From the NCBI GenBank assembly GCA_017405965.1, contig JAFQZK010000001.1:124001-188000 (forward strand): 64,000 nt of DNA. The letters run 5' to 3'. Under the pieces are notes generated by a model. It saw only the letters and a program-made list of their open reading frames with translations. It searched no databases and was not told the origin of the DNA. The stretch comes from Muribaculaceae bacterium (GTDB taxonomy: Bacteria > Bacteroidota > Bacteroidia > Bacteroidales > Muribaculaceae). The translations under genes and the position numbers were made by a program. Numbering within the stretch: the first letter of the stretch is position 1; each line of letters begins with the position of its first letter. Of this stretch, positions 34,128 to 43,770 are shown piece by piece.

Positions 34128-35792
34128 ATGTTGGACTTACTGTTTGAAACCAGTTGGGAGGTCTGTAACAAGGTTGGAGGCATCTATGCGGTGCTGTCGA
34201 CCAAGGCTAAGACCCTTCAAAAACGATATAAAGACAACCTGATCTTTATTGGTCCTGACCTGTGGAGCGAGGATACGCCATCGCCTTATTTCCTCGAGGG
34301 CAAGTCGCCGCTGTCGGCTTGGCTTGCTCAGGCACAGCTGCCCGAGGGCATGCGCGTGAGGGTAGGGCGCTGGGATGTCCCTGGCAAGCCTGTTGCTTTG
34401 CTGGTGACCTATGACACCCTGTACCGATACAAAGACGCACTCTACACCGAGATGTGGAACCGCTATCGCGTGGATTCGCTGCATGCCTACGGCGACTATG
34501 ACGAGTCATGCATGTTCGCTTACGCCTCCGCCCTTGTGATCGAGAGCATTGTCAAGTGGAAAGACAACCCTGAGCTTAAGATCGTAGCCCACTTCGATGA
34601 GTGGACGACCGGCATGGGACTGCTCTACCTCAAGGCTCATCTGCCACAGGTGGCCACAGTGTTCACGACCCATGCCACAAGCATCGGCCGCAGCATCTGC
34701 GGCAACGGCAAACCCTTGTATGACTACATGGAGGGTTACCACGGCGACCAGATGGCCGGCGAACTCAACATGCAATCCAAGCACTCGCTTGAGAAAGCCG
34801 CAGCCCATGCTGCCGATGCTTTCACCACCGTTAGCAATGTCACGGCCCGCGAGTGCCATCAGTTGCTGGAACGTTATCCCTTGGTAACGCCCAACGGCTT
34901 TGAGCAGAACTATGTCCCCAAGGGCAGCAAGTTCACGGCCATGCGGACGGCTGCACGCCAGTGCATGTTGAAGGTGGCTGCTTGTCTCACGGGACAGCAC
35001 TATGCCGACGACACGCTCATTGTCGCCACCTCGGGTCGCCTTGAGGTGCGCAACAAGGGCATCGACATCTATCTGGATGCCGTTGCCTCACTGCGCAAAT
35101 CCCTTGGCTTTGTGTCCAGTAAGCGCAAGGTAATTGCCTTGGTGCTGGTACCCGCGTGGATGAAATCACCCCGTGCCGACCTGATTGAGAATCTCCATGC
35201 CACCAAGCCTCATCTCCTGTTCGATCCGGTAATCACCCATCATCTGCATAATCAGGACTGCGATCCCATCTATAACAGGATTAATATGTTGGGGTTCCAC
35301 AACGATCCCAAGGACAAACTGACCATCATCGATGTGCCTTGCTATCTGAACGGTACCGACGGCATCTTCAACATGTCTTATTATGACCTGTTGCCTGGCC
35401 TTGATGCGGCAGTATTCCCGTCCTATTACGAGCCGTGGGGCTATACGCCGCTCGAGAGTGCAGCCTTTGGAGTTCCCACGATCACTACCGACCTGGCTGG
35501 CTTTGGCCAGTGGGTGCTGGACCGTTTTGGCGACGACTCAGACCGCTACGGTGTGAAGGTGCTTCACCGCACCGACGGCAACTACGAGGAGACCTACAGG
35601 TCGATCGCAATGAGTATGATGAATCTGTATGTGATGAGCGATAAGATGAACCGCGCTATCCGCAATGCCAACCGCACGACCAGCAAGGCTGCCTCTTGGG
35701 ACAACTTCATCGGCTGCTATGACGAGGCCTACAGCTATGCCCTCGACAAGGCCGCCGAACGCAATGAAAAGAATATTAACGAAAACAATTAA
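34128..35792 (+). CDS. glycogen synthase of the eukaryote-like GT3 family
   Basis: 554 residues. The opening ETSWEVCNKVGGIYAVLSTKA matches the GT3 (GYS) donor-site motif WEVxNKVGGIYTV, and the C-terminal half has YYEPWGYTPLESAAFGVPTITT with the conserved glutamates. GT3 enzymes extend glycogen alpha-1,4 chains from UDP-glucose, unlike the ADP-glucose GT5 GlgA. It lacks the regulatory phosphorylation tails of animal enzymes. Followed 24 bases later by the phosphorylase, so synthesis and breakdown are in one operon. UDP-glucose use is inferred from the family. Confidence 0.9.
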   Translation: MLDLLFETSWEVCNKVGGIYAVLSTKAKTLQKRYKDNLIFIGPDLWSEDTPSPYFLEGKSPLSAWLAQAQLPEGMRVRVGRWDVPGKPVALLVTYDTLYRYKDALYTEMWNRYRVDSLHAYGDYDESCMFAYASALVIESIVKWKDNPELKIVAHFDEWTTGMGLLYLKAHLPQVATVFTTHATSIGRSICGNGKPLYDYMEGYHGDQMAGELNMQSKHSLEKAAAHAADAFTTVSNVTARECHQLLERYPLVTPNGFEQNYVPKGSKFTAMRTAARQCMLKVAACLTGQHYADDTLIVATSGRLEVRNKGIDIYLDAVASLRKSLGFVSSKRKVIALVLVPAWMKSPRADLIENLHATKPHLLFDPVITHHLHNQDCDPIYNRINMLGFHNDPKDKLTIIDVPCYLNGTDGIFNMSYYDLLPGLDAAVFPSYYEPWGYTPLESAAFGVPTITTDLAGFGQWVLDRFGDDSDRYGVKVLHRTDGNYEETYRSIAMSMMNLYVMSDKMNRAIRNANRTTSKAASWDNFIGCYDEAYSYALDKAAERNEKNINENN

Positions 35793-35816
35793 AATCATAA
35801 CTACTCAATATTTTTT

Positions 35817-38369
35817 ATGAAATTTCAAGTAAGCAACAGCAATGACCCGCAGTGGAGAAGTATCACTGTGAAGTCTCAGTTACCTGGCAAGCTCCAGAAA
35901 CTGAATGAACTGTCTCGCAACCTGTGGTGGGCATGGAACACCGAGGGCAAGACCCTGTTCCACGACCTGGACCGTGACACTTGGCGTGCCACCAGCGAGA
36001 ATCCCGTGAAGACGCTTGCGCGCCTCACTAATGAGAAGATCAAAGCCATCCAGACCGACTCGGTCATGATGGCTCGCATCGATAGCACCTACGAACTCTA
36101 CAAGGAATACATGAAAAAGCCCCTGCGCAGCGATATCCCCTCGATTGCCTACTTCAGCATGGAGTACGGTCTGTGCAACGCCATCAAGATTTATTCGGGT
36201 GGCTTGGGTATCCTCGCCGGTGACTATGTCAAGGAGGCTAGTGACCGTTGTGTCAACATGACCGCCGTCGGCTTCCTGTATCGTTATGGTTACTTTACCC
36301 AGACGCTCTCGATGGATGGCCAACAGATTGCCAACTACGAGGCACAGAACTTCCATGAGTTGCCTATCGAGCCGGTGCTCGACAAGGACGGCAAACAACT
36401 CGTGCACGAGGTGCCTTATCCCGGCCGCACGATCTATGCCAACGTGTGGAAGGCCAATGTGGGCCGTGTGACGCTTTATCTGCTCGACACCGATGTGGAC
36501 CAGAACAGCGACTACGATCGCGAAATCACCCACAAGCTCTATGGTGGCGACTGGGAGAACCGCATCAAGCAGGAGTATCTGCTGGGCATCGGCGGCGTGC
36601 TGCTGCTCAAGCGCCTGGGCATCAAGGCCGACATCTATCACTGCAACGAGGGCCATGCAGCACTGTTGAACCTGCAGCGTCTGGTGGATTATGTACAGGA
36701 AGAGGGACTGAACATCAACGAGGCACTCGAGGTTGTTCGCGCCACTTCGCTCTATACTGTTCACACCCCCGTGCCTGCCGGCCACGACTACTTTGACGAG
36801 GAACTCTTCGGCAAGTACATGGGTGAATACCCTGAGCGCCTGGGCATCAGCTGGCAGGAACTCATGGACATGGGCCGTGAGAACCCTGGCAGCGACGAGC
36901 GCTTCTGCATGAGCACCTTCGCCTTGAACACCTGTCAGGAGAGTAACGGCGTGAGCTGGTTGCACGGCGAGGTGAGCAAGAAGATGTTCGCCGGCATTTG
37001 GAAAGGCTTTGCACCCGAGGAGTCTCACGTGGGTTACGTCACCAATGGCGTGCACATGCCCACTTGGGCCGCCAGCGAGTGGAAGATCTTCTACAGGCAG
37101 GTGCTGGGTGATGACTTCCTTGAGCATCAGGAGCTTGAATCGTCGTGGGCACCCTTGATGAATGTCCCCGATGAGAAGATTTGGGAGATGCGCATGACAA
37201 TGAAGCAAAAGTTCATCCGCTTCGTCAAGCGCGACTTCAAGGAGAGCTGGCTCAAGAACCAGGGCGATCCCACCCGCATCGCCAATATCGTGGACAAGAT
37301 CAACCCCGATGCACTGCTCATCGGCTTTGCTCGTCGTTTTGCCACCTACAAGCGTGCCCACCTCATCTTTAACGATCTGGACCGCCTCAAGAAGATTGTC
37401 AACGATGAGCGCTATCCCGTTCAGTTCATTTTCGCCGGTAAGGCACATCCCGCCGACGGTGCTGGCCAGGGTCTGATCAAGCGCATCATCGAGATCAGCA
37501 AGATGCCCGAGTTCCTGGGTAAGATCATCTTCCTTGAGAACTACGACATGACGCTTTCCAAGCGCCTCATCACCGGTGTTGACGTGTGGTTGAACACCCC
37601 GACGCGTCCCCTCGAGGCCTCTGGTACATCAGGCGAGAAGGCCGAGATGAACGGTCTGCTCAACTTCTCGGTACTCGACGGCTGGTGGTACGAAGGCTAT
37701 CGTGAGGGTGCTGGCTGGGCTCTTACCAGCAAGCGCACCTACACCGATCAGGCTCAGCAGGATAAGCTCGACTCGGCTACCATCTACTCGATGCTCGAGA
37801 ACGAGATCATCCCCCTGTATTTCGCCAAGAACAGCAAGGGTTATTCTCCCGAGTGGATCCAGTACATCAAGAACTCGATGGTTCACATCGCTCCCAACTA
37901 CACCATGTCCCGCATGATGCGTGACTACTTCGTCAAGTTCTATAAGCCCCAGGCCGAACGCGCCCACAAGCTTATGGCCCACAAGTATGCTCTCGCCAAG
38001 GACATCGTGGCATGGAAAGAGAAAGTCGCTGCAGTTTGGGACAACGTACACCTTGTCGGCGAGATCATGGGCAACCGTGATGCCATTGCCAACGGCATGG
38101 CCGATATCGACGTCACCATGCGCCTCGACACCGCTGGTCTAGGCGATGACGTGAAGCTCGAACTCGTCGTTTACCGTGACGACGACGGGCAGACCAAGTT
38201 CTTCCGATCGGCACCTTTCGAGGTGATTGAGCGCGACGGCGGTATCCTCACCTATAACTGCAAGGTGCCCTTCCACGAGAACGGCCTGTTCCGCTTTGCC
38301 TACCGCGCTTACCCCTGGAACAAGAACCTGCCTCACCGTCAGGACTTCGCCTACCTCAAGTGGTTCTAA
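35817..38369 (+). CDS. glgP: alpha-glucan (glycogen) phosphorylase, GT35
   Basis: 850 residues of the shorter bacterial/archaeal-type alpha-glucan phosphorylase. An N-terminal extension precedes RNLWWAWNTEGKTLF, then comes YFSMEYGLCNAIKIYSGGLG with the glucan-binding region. The PLP site region is TRPLEASGTSGEKAEMNG (about 595-613) and the active-site loop is NYDMTLSKRLITGVDVW. It releases glucose-1-phosphate from glycogen. A C-terminal beta domain of about 100 residues (DVTMRLDTAGL... to the end) resembles the extra domain of this subfamily. Co-transcribed with the synthase. Confidence 0.93.
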   Translation: MKFQVSNSNDPQWRSITVKSQLPGKLQKLNELSRNLWWAWNTEGKTLFHDLDRDTWRATSENPVKTLARLTNEKIKAIQTDSVMMARIDSTYELYKEYMKKPLRSDIPSIAYFSMEYGLCNAIKIYSGGLGILAGDYVKEASDRCVNMTAVGFLYRYGYFTQTLSMDGQQIANYEAQNFHELPIEPVLDKDGKQLVHEVPYPGRTIYANVWKANVGRVTLYLLDTDVDQNSDYDREITHKLYGGDWENRIKQEYLLGIGGVLLLKRLGIKADIYHCNEGHAALLNLQRLVDYVQEEGLNINEALEVVRATSLYTVHTPVPAGHDYFDEELFGKYMGEYPERLGISWQELMDMGRENPGSDERFCMSTFALNTCQESNGVSWLHGEVSKKMFAGIWKGFAPEESHVGYVTNGVHMPTWAASEWKIFYRQVLGDDFLEHQELESSWAPLMNVPDEKIWEMRMTMKQKFIRFVKRDFKESWLKNQGDPTRIANIVDKINPDALLIGFARRFATYKRAHLIFNDLDRLKKIVNDERYPVQFIFAGKAHPADGAGQGLIKRIIEISKMPEFLGKIIFLENYDMTLSKRLITGVDVWLNTPTRPLEASGTSGEKAEMNGLLNFSVLDGWWYEGYREGAGWALTSKRTYTDQAQQDKLDSATIYSMLENEIIPLYFAKNSKGYSPEWIQYIKNSMVHIAPNYTMSRMMRDYFVKFYKPQAERAHKLMAHKYALAKDIVAWKEKVAAVWDNVHLVGEIMGNRDAIANGMADIDVTMRLDTAGLGDDVKLELVVYRDDDGQTKFFRSAPFEVIERDGGILTYNCKVPFHENGLFRFAYRAYPWNKNLPHRQDFAYLKWF

Positions 38370-38374
38370 GACAG

Positions 38375-38415
38375 ATGCTGCTACGCAGCAGTTTAGAGTT
38401 TAGATCTTAGAGTTT
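38375..38415 (+). repeat. short dispersed repeat GCTGCTAnGCAGC-GTTTAG, copy 1
   Basis: TGCTGCTACGCAGCAGTTTAGAG is followed by TTTAGA-rich sequence. A close second copy, TGCTGCTATGCAGCGGTTTAGGG, lies at 38490-38517. The two flank the glgP terminator. The GCTGC/GCAGC part is a small palindrome. They look like copies of a dispersed intergenic element. Confidence 0.5.
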
Positions 38416-38450
38416 AGAGACTCGGCTTCTGAGGTCTGACTGCAAAATTT

Positions 38451-38489
38451 AAACGGGAACGACACGTTAATGCGTCGTTCCCGTTTTTT
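38451..38489 (+). terminator. terminator after glgP
   Basis: ACGGGAACGAC and GTCGTTCCCGT form a strong stem, extended at its base by A/T pairs and followed by six T. 82 bases past the glgP stop. Confidence 0.82.
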
Positions 38490-38569
38490 ATGCTGCTATG
38501 CAGCGGTTTAGGGTTTAGAAGATAGGGGGCTTTTGCTTTTAATCATTTTTTGTCAATGAGTCGATGGCT

Positions 38570-38653
38570 TGTAGAGACGCAAAATTTTGCGTCTCCGACT
38601 GATGGATATTACCGAGATGCAGCCCTTGAGACGCAAAATTTTGCGTCTCTACA
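38570..38653. repeat. REPIN-like palindromic element
   Basis: 84 bp. TGTAGAGACGCAAAA at 38570 continues as TTTTGCGTCTC, and the inverse of this 26-base arm closes the element at 38653. Each arm is itself a palindrome (GACGCAAAATTTTGCGTC). Nested inverted repeats of this form are typical of REP doublets or small MITEs moved in trans by a transposase encoded elsewhere. No gene overlaps it. Confidence 0.7.
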
Positions 38654-38776
38654 GATTGAGGACATAGGGCATCACGGTTTGGGGGCATAGGGTTTCTATG
38701 TTTTGTGTTGTTTCTGTTATTTTGTAGTTTTCATGATTTTGGAGGTTATGATTTTTTATTAAAAATCATTGGATTT

Positions 38777-38809
38777 TTGTTTGTTGTTTACAATTGTTTT
38801 GTAACTTTG
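38777..38809 (+). promoter_or_regulatory. Bacteroidota-type promoter for tamB-tamL
   Basis: TAACTTTG at 38802-38809 with TTG at 38777-38779 (22-bp spacer) or 38781-38783 (18 bp). The ATG follows 41 bases later. A small palindrome, ACCCTTAAGGGT, lies in the leader. Confidence 0.65.
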
Positions 38810-38850
38810 CTAGATTAAAATGGCTAGTTATACCCTTAAGGGTAAGCTAA

Positions 38851-41800
38851 ATGTTTGGCAAAAAGGGAAATATGTTCTCCAAGCTGGCTGGCTGGTTATC
38901 GGCCGGTGTACTTGGCCTGGTGGCGGCACTACCGTTCGCTGCCTATATCCCGTGGGTACAGAACAAAGCTGCTGACGTGGCTGCCGAGTATGCCAGCAAG
39001 AAGACAGGCAAGGATATCAGCGTGGGCGACGTGAGGGTTCGTTTCCCCCTGGACGTATCGGCTACCGACGTGCAGGTCATCGACGAGAACGGTGACACGC
39101 TGTTCAAGGCCGACGAGGTGAAGGCCAACGTCAAACCCGGCCCGCTGCTGGACAAGAAAATCGATGCCGATAACGTCTCGCTCAAGGGCGCCAAGAGCCA
39201 AATCAAGACCGAGGACGGCTCGACAGATCTTGACGTTGATGTGGATGAGGCCACGGTCGATAAAGCCCAGGTGGATCTGAACAACAACAAGGTGGACGTG
39301 GGCAACGCAGCCCTCAAGGGCGGCAAAGCCAAGATGAGCTACAAGCCAGAGAAGAAGAAGCCCGAACCCGACAAGGAACCCTCTAAACCTTGGAAGGTGA
39401 ATGCCGACAAGGTAACGGCTGATGACGTCGACTTCAAGATGGACATGAAACCCACCATCGACAACCTGGATGCCAAGGTGGGCCATGCCGAAGCTAAGGA
39501 TGTGAAAGTCGATACCGGCGAACAGACCGTCGATGTTGGTGAACTCGACATCGACAAGGCTGATGTGAAATACGAGCATCCCAGCGAGAAGGACGCCAAG
39601 CAATACAGCAAAGACCATCCCATGCCTGAGACTCCCAAGAAAGACAAGGCAGATGACAAGCCCTGGAAAGTCAAGGCCGGTAAGGTGCGCGTCAAGGACA
39701 GTAAGGGAAAATACGGCCAGACCGGGAAAAAGCCCAATAAGCCTGGCACAACGCTCGACCCTGACAATATTGAGGTCGAGGACGTGAATGCCGCCATCGA
39801 TGACTTTGAGTATGACGGCGAAAACCTCAAGGTGCCCGTCAAGAGCTTGAGCGGTAAGGAGCGTAGCGGTCTGCAAGTCAAGGATGCCAGCGGCACGGTC
39901 AACAAGAACAAGAACGGTCTTGACCTCAATGACGTGAAGCTGAAGACCAAGGGCAGCGACATCAAGATGAATGCCCATGTCGATCAGGATATGCTCGATG
40001 GCAAACCCAACGGGAAAGCATCTATCGATACCGACAGCAAAATCGACCTCAACGAGGTGGAGAAGCTCGTGCCCGATGCCCGCAAGGCATTGAAAGATCT
40101 GCCACACAACAAACCCGTCAAGATAAAGGCCAAAGCCCGTGGCAACGATAAGCGCGTTGACATCCACTCGCTGGATGCCGATGTTCCCGGACTGGGTCGC
40201 GTGCGCGGCAAGGGCACCATCTATAATCCCACCGATATGGACCGAATGAAGGCCGACCTCGACACCGAGGTGGACCTCAAGGACCCCAGAATGCTGAACA
40301 AGATGCTGGGCCTTAAAGACGTGAAACTGCCACCCATGAAGATGAGCGGCAAAATCAACAAGGAAGGCTGCAAGTGGGTGGCTCGCAACCTGCGCATCTC
40401 GACCGGCGGCGGCTCGATGCGTGGCGACGGTTACTATGACGTGTGCAACGAGAACTACGATGTAGATGCCTCTTTCAACAACTTCCCCGTCAACTCGTTC
40501 TTGCCCGATTATGACGTCAAGAACCTCACGGGTAGTGTCAATGCCCGTGGACACGGCTTTGACTTCACCGACTGCGGCTCCACATGGACCGATGCTACAG
40601 TGAATCTGGCCAGCGTGCGCTATAACGGCAACCATTATGGCAACCTCAAGGCCCGCGGCAAGCTGCGCGGCGGCTATGCCGACGTGTATGCCTCGAGCGC
40701 CAATAAGGGGGCAGACCTGGACGTCAATGCCCACGGCACCATCTGTAACGATCACTACGTGTTCACGGCCAATGGCGACGTGCGTGACCTGGACTTGAAC
40801 CGCCTGGGCATGTACGACGGCATCTGCAACGGCAAGACCAAACTGCATGCCAAGGGTGACATCAACCTGCGCACCCAGGAGTGGGATGCCGACCTCACGC
40901 TCCTTGATATCGACTGGCAGTTGGACAGCAGCCTGCTCGTGACCGATGAGGCTCACGCCACATTACACAGCACACCGTGGCTCACCTGTATCATGGTTGA
41001 GAACGAGGATACCTACGCTCACCTGAACTCACCGATGGGTATGATGGAGTTGGCCAAGAAATTCGGCAATACAGCCGACGAGTTCAAGCGTCAGTACAAC
41101 GAGCGATGGCTCGATGTGGAGCGCTTGAAAGAGCCGATGCCTTATTTTGACTTTGACATGCACATGGGTACCGATGGTCTGGTGCAGCGTTATCTGCAGC
41201 AAAAGGAGATTGACTTCCGTGACATCAGTTGCGAGATGAGCCGCGACACCAGCATCTATATCGATGGCCGTGCTCACGGCATCAGCATCGGAGAGACCAA
41301 TATCGACACCATCACCATCCACGCCAACGAATTGCAGAACGAATACCTCGCCTTCAACGCCCACATGGGCAACCGTCCGGGTACTTGGGACGAGTTTGCC
41401 TCGGTTGACATTGAGGGAGGCTTAAAGGGACCCGCCGTAGACTTCTTGCTGCACCAGCATAACATCAAGCATGAAACCGGTTACCACTTGGGCTGCAATG
41501 CACGTTTGACCGATGACGAGGTGCGCATGCGGCTGTTCGGCAAGGACAATATGGTTATCGGATATCGCGACTGGACCGTCAATGAGGACAACTATGTGAA
41601 TGTGGATTACCGTACCCGCATGCTTGATGCCAACCTGAAGCTGCAGAGTGACAGCAGCAGTGTGGAGTTGTTGACCACGCGCCTGCCTGGAGAGTTAACC
41701 GAGAATATCCAGCTTAACATCGACAACCTGCTGCTTGAGGAGTGGACCCGTATCGTACCCATGCTTGACAAGACCAGTGGCACGCTCAATGCCAACGTCG

Positions 41801-43770
41801 ATGTCAACTGGGACGGTGCCAATGCTGACGGCGACGGTGTCATCGACATCAAGGACTTTGTCTATAACGGCAAGCCTGAGGGCGACGTGACGCTCAACGC
41901 CGACTTTGATTTCGACCCCGCGACTGCCGCCACGACACTTACAGCCGACCTCATTCTTGACGGCAAGCGCTCAGTCACCTTGCGCGGCTCGCTCAACGAT
42001 GCCACAGCCGACACGCCGCTTAATCTGGAAGCCAGCTTCGAACGCTTCCCGCTGATACGTGCCAATGCATTCATTCCCGGTGACTACATTTGGCTTGACG
42101 GCTACGCCTTGGGCACGATGGCAGTGTCCGGCACGATGGATAATCCTCATGTACACGGCTATTTCACTGCCGACTCGGCAACGGTCAATCTGCCGCGCTA
42201 TGGCAGTTCGCTGAAGTTCACTCCTGACCGCATTCCCATTGACGATAATGTCATCACCTTCAAAGACTACAAGCTCATCGGTTCTAACTTCAGTCCTGTG
42301 ACGATCAACGGCACAGTGGACCTGCGAGACCTGAACAATATGGTGATTGATCTCAAAGCCGATGGTCGTGAGGTGCAGTTCATGGACAGTAAGCAGGATG
42401 ATGTGACGCAAATCTTCGGCAAGGGTCTTGCCGACATCAGCGCCACCGTCAAAGGCCACGGTGACATCATGAGTGTGCGCGCCGATGCCACGCTGCTGAC
42501 AGGCTCCAATATCACCTATGTGATGAAGAACGACATCTCTCAGCTCTCCAAGACGGTTGACGAGAACATGGTAACATTTACCGACTTCAACCATCCTGCC
42601 TCCACTGCTATCCTTGTCACCGGAAAGGGCAGCAGTGCAACCAATATCCTGGCTAATATTACTGTACAACAGGGCGCCATAATTAATGCATTCTTGTCGG
42701 AGGACGGCCAGAACCGTGCGACAATCGATGGTAGTGGTCGCCTGAAATACACCCTTGATTTTGCAGGAAAAGACAATCTGACGGGCACCTACACAATTTC
42801 CAGCGGCAATCTGCGCTACACGCCTCCGATGATTTCACAGAAAAACTTTAATATCACTCCTGGCAGCTCAATTACCTGGACTGGAGAGATGCTCAACCCC
42901 CAGCTTAACCTCAAGGGAACAGAGCACGTCAGGGCCAGTGTGCAAGGCCAACAGAATCTTGTTGATTTCATCATTTATGCCAATGTGGCCGGCACGCTCA
43001 ACGGCATCGACTTGAAATTTGACTTGAGTTGCGAGAACAACCCCTATGTGCAGGATGAACTGCAGACCTTAGGCGAGAACAAGCGTTCAGAGGAAGCCAT
43101 CAGTCTGCTGCTGTATAACACTTACAAGGGTACAAGTGCAGGTGGAAATAACTTCTTGGAGACATCGGCCACAACGGCCCTCTTCTCATTCCTGCAGTCC
43201 AAGCTTAATGCTTGGGCAGCACAGACCCTGCCTGGTATCGACCTGTCCTTCGGTATTAATCAGTATGTGGGAGGCCAAGGCTCCGGCACCGAAACCAGCT
43301 ATAGCTACCGTCTGGCCAAGTCACTGTTCAACGACCGCTTCAAGATCGTCGTTGGCGGTGAGTATAACACCGCCGCTGCCCAGGAAGAGAATATCGCCAG
43401 CAATCTCTTTAACGAAGTGTCGCTGGAATACTACCTTAACGATGTCGGCAGCCGTTACCTCAAGCTCTTCCGCCACATGAGCTACAAAAATGTGTTGGAA
43501 GACAGGGTGGCCGAGACCGGTGTCGCCTATGTACTCAAGCGCAAACTCACCAACCTGAAGAACCTCTTCACCTTCAAGCACTCTCGCGAATATCTGTTGC
43601 GTGACTCGCTCGAGAAGGCCCGTAAGGCCGAGTTGAAGCTGCTGGAGAATGCCATCAACGCCATATCCGAATCTAAGGAAGAGGAGCGCAATTTCACTGT
43701 GCCCCTTGACAGCGAGGATATCAATAAACCCGTTGTAACACGAAAGAAAGATGATGAGAACAATGAATAG
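38851..43770 (+). CDS. tamB: TamB-like translocation/assembly module protein
   Basis: 1639 residues. A single N-terminal membrane anchor (LAGWLSAGVLGLVAALPFAAY, about 13-33) is followed by a very long periplasmic beta-rich body and a C-terminal DUF490/TamB domain (about 1270-1600, including NPYVQDELQTLGENKRSEEAISLLLYN and LPGIDLSFGINQYVG). TamB bridges the envelope and helps insert outer-membrane proteins or move phospholipids. Residues about 95-420 are unusually rich in Lys and Asp (for example KPEKKKPEPDKEPSKPWKV), unlike the rest. The gene overlaps tamL, its usual partner. Confidence 0.9.
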   Translation: MFGKKGNMFSKLAGWLSAGVLGLVAALPFAAYIPWVQNKAADVAAEYASKKTGKDISVGDVRVRFPLDVSATDVQVIDENGDTLFKADEVKANVKPGPLLDKKIDADNVSLKGAKSQIKTEDGSTDLDVDVDEATVDKAQVDLNNNKVDVGNAALKGGKAKMSYKPEKKKPEPDKEPSKPWKVNADKVTADDVDFKMDMKPTIDNLDAKVGHAEAKDVKVDTGEQTVDVGELDIDKADVKYEHPSEKDAKQYSKDHPMPETPKKDKADDKPWKVKAGKVRVKDSKGKYGQTGKKPNKPGTTLDPDNIEVEDVNAAIDDFEYDGENLKVPVKSLSGKERSGLQVKDASGTVNKNKNGLDLNDVKLKTKGSDIKMNAHVDQDMLDGKPNGKASIDTDSKIDLNEVEKLVPDARKALKDLPHNKPVKIKAKARGNDKRVDIHSLDADVPGLGRVRGKGTIYNPTDMDRMKADLDTEVDLKDPRMLNKMLGLKDVKLPPMKMSGKINKEGCKWVARNLRISTGGGSMRGDGYYDVCNENYDVDASFNNFPVNSFLPDYDVKNLTGSVNARGHGFDFTDCGSTWTDATVNLASVRYNGNHYGNLKARGKLRGGYADVYASSANKGADLDVNAHGTICNDHYVFTANGDVRDLDLNRLGMYDGICNGKTKLHAKGDINLRTQEWDADLTLLDIDWQLDSSLLVTDEAHATLHSTPWLTCIMVENEDTYAHLNSPMGMMELAKKFGNTADEFKRQYNERWLDVERLKEPMPYFDFDMHMGTDGLVQRYLQQKEIDFRDISCEMSRDTSIYIDGRAHGISIGETNIDTITIHANELQNEYLAFNAHMGNRPGTWDEFASVDIEGGLKGPAVDFLLHQHNIKHETGYHLGCNARLTDDEVRMRLFGKDNMVIGYRDWTVNEDNYVNVDYRTRMLDANLKLQSDSSSVELLTTRLPGELTENIQLNIDNLLLEEWTRIVPMLDKTSGTLNANVDVNWDGANADGDGVIDIKDFVYNGKPEGDVTLNADFDFDPATAATTLTADLILDGKRSVTLRGSLNDATADTPLNLEASFERFPLIRANAFIPGDYIWLDGYALGTMAVSGTMDNPHVHGYFTADSATVNLPRYGSSLKFTPDRIPIDDNVITFKDYKLIGSNFSPVTINGTVDLRDLNNMVIDLKADGREVQFMDSKQDDVTQIFGKGLADISATVKGHGDIMSVRADATLLTGSNITYVMKNDISQLSKTVDENMVTFTDFNHPASTAILVTGKGSSATNILANITVQQGAIINAFLSEDGQNRATIDGSGRLKYTLDFAGKDNLTGTYTISSGNLRYTPPMISQKNFNITPGSSITWTGEMLNPQLNLKGTEHVRASVQGQQNLVDFIIYANVAGTLNGIDLKFDLSCENNPYVQDELQTLGENKRSEEAISLLLYNTYKGTSAGGNNFLETSATTALFSFLQSKLNAWAAQTLPGIDLSFGINQYVGGQGSGTETSYSYRLAKSLFNDRFKIVVGGEYNTAAAQEENIASNLFNEVSLEYYLNDVGSRYLKLFRHMSYKNVLEDRVAETGVAYVLKRKLTNLKNLFTFKHSREYLLRDSLEKARKAELKLLENAINAISESKEEERNFTVPLDSEDINKPVVTRKKDDENNE

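Noticed and set aside
35880-37448. 522-codon open frame antisense to glgP
   Set aside because: Codon-bias shadow of a confidently identified phosphorylase.
38570-38653. CRISPR array
   Set aside because: Only two arms in inverted orientation, each palindromic, with no regularly spaced direct repeats and no cas genes in the window.
38929-40956. 675-codon open frame antisense to tamB
   Set aside because: It mirrors the Lys/Asp-rich codons of the sense gene and gives a composition (Val/His/Leu-rich) without recognisable domains.
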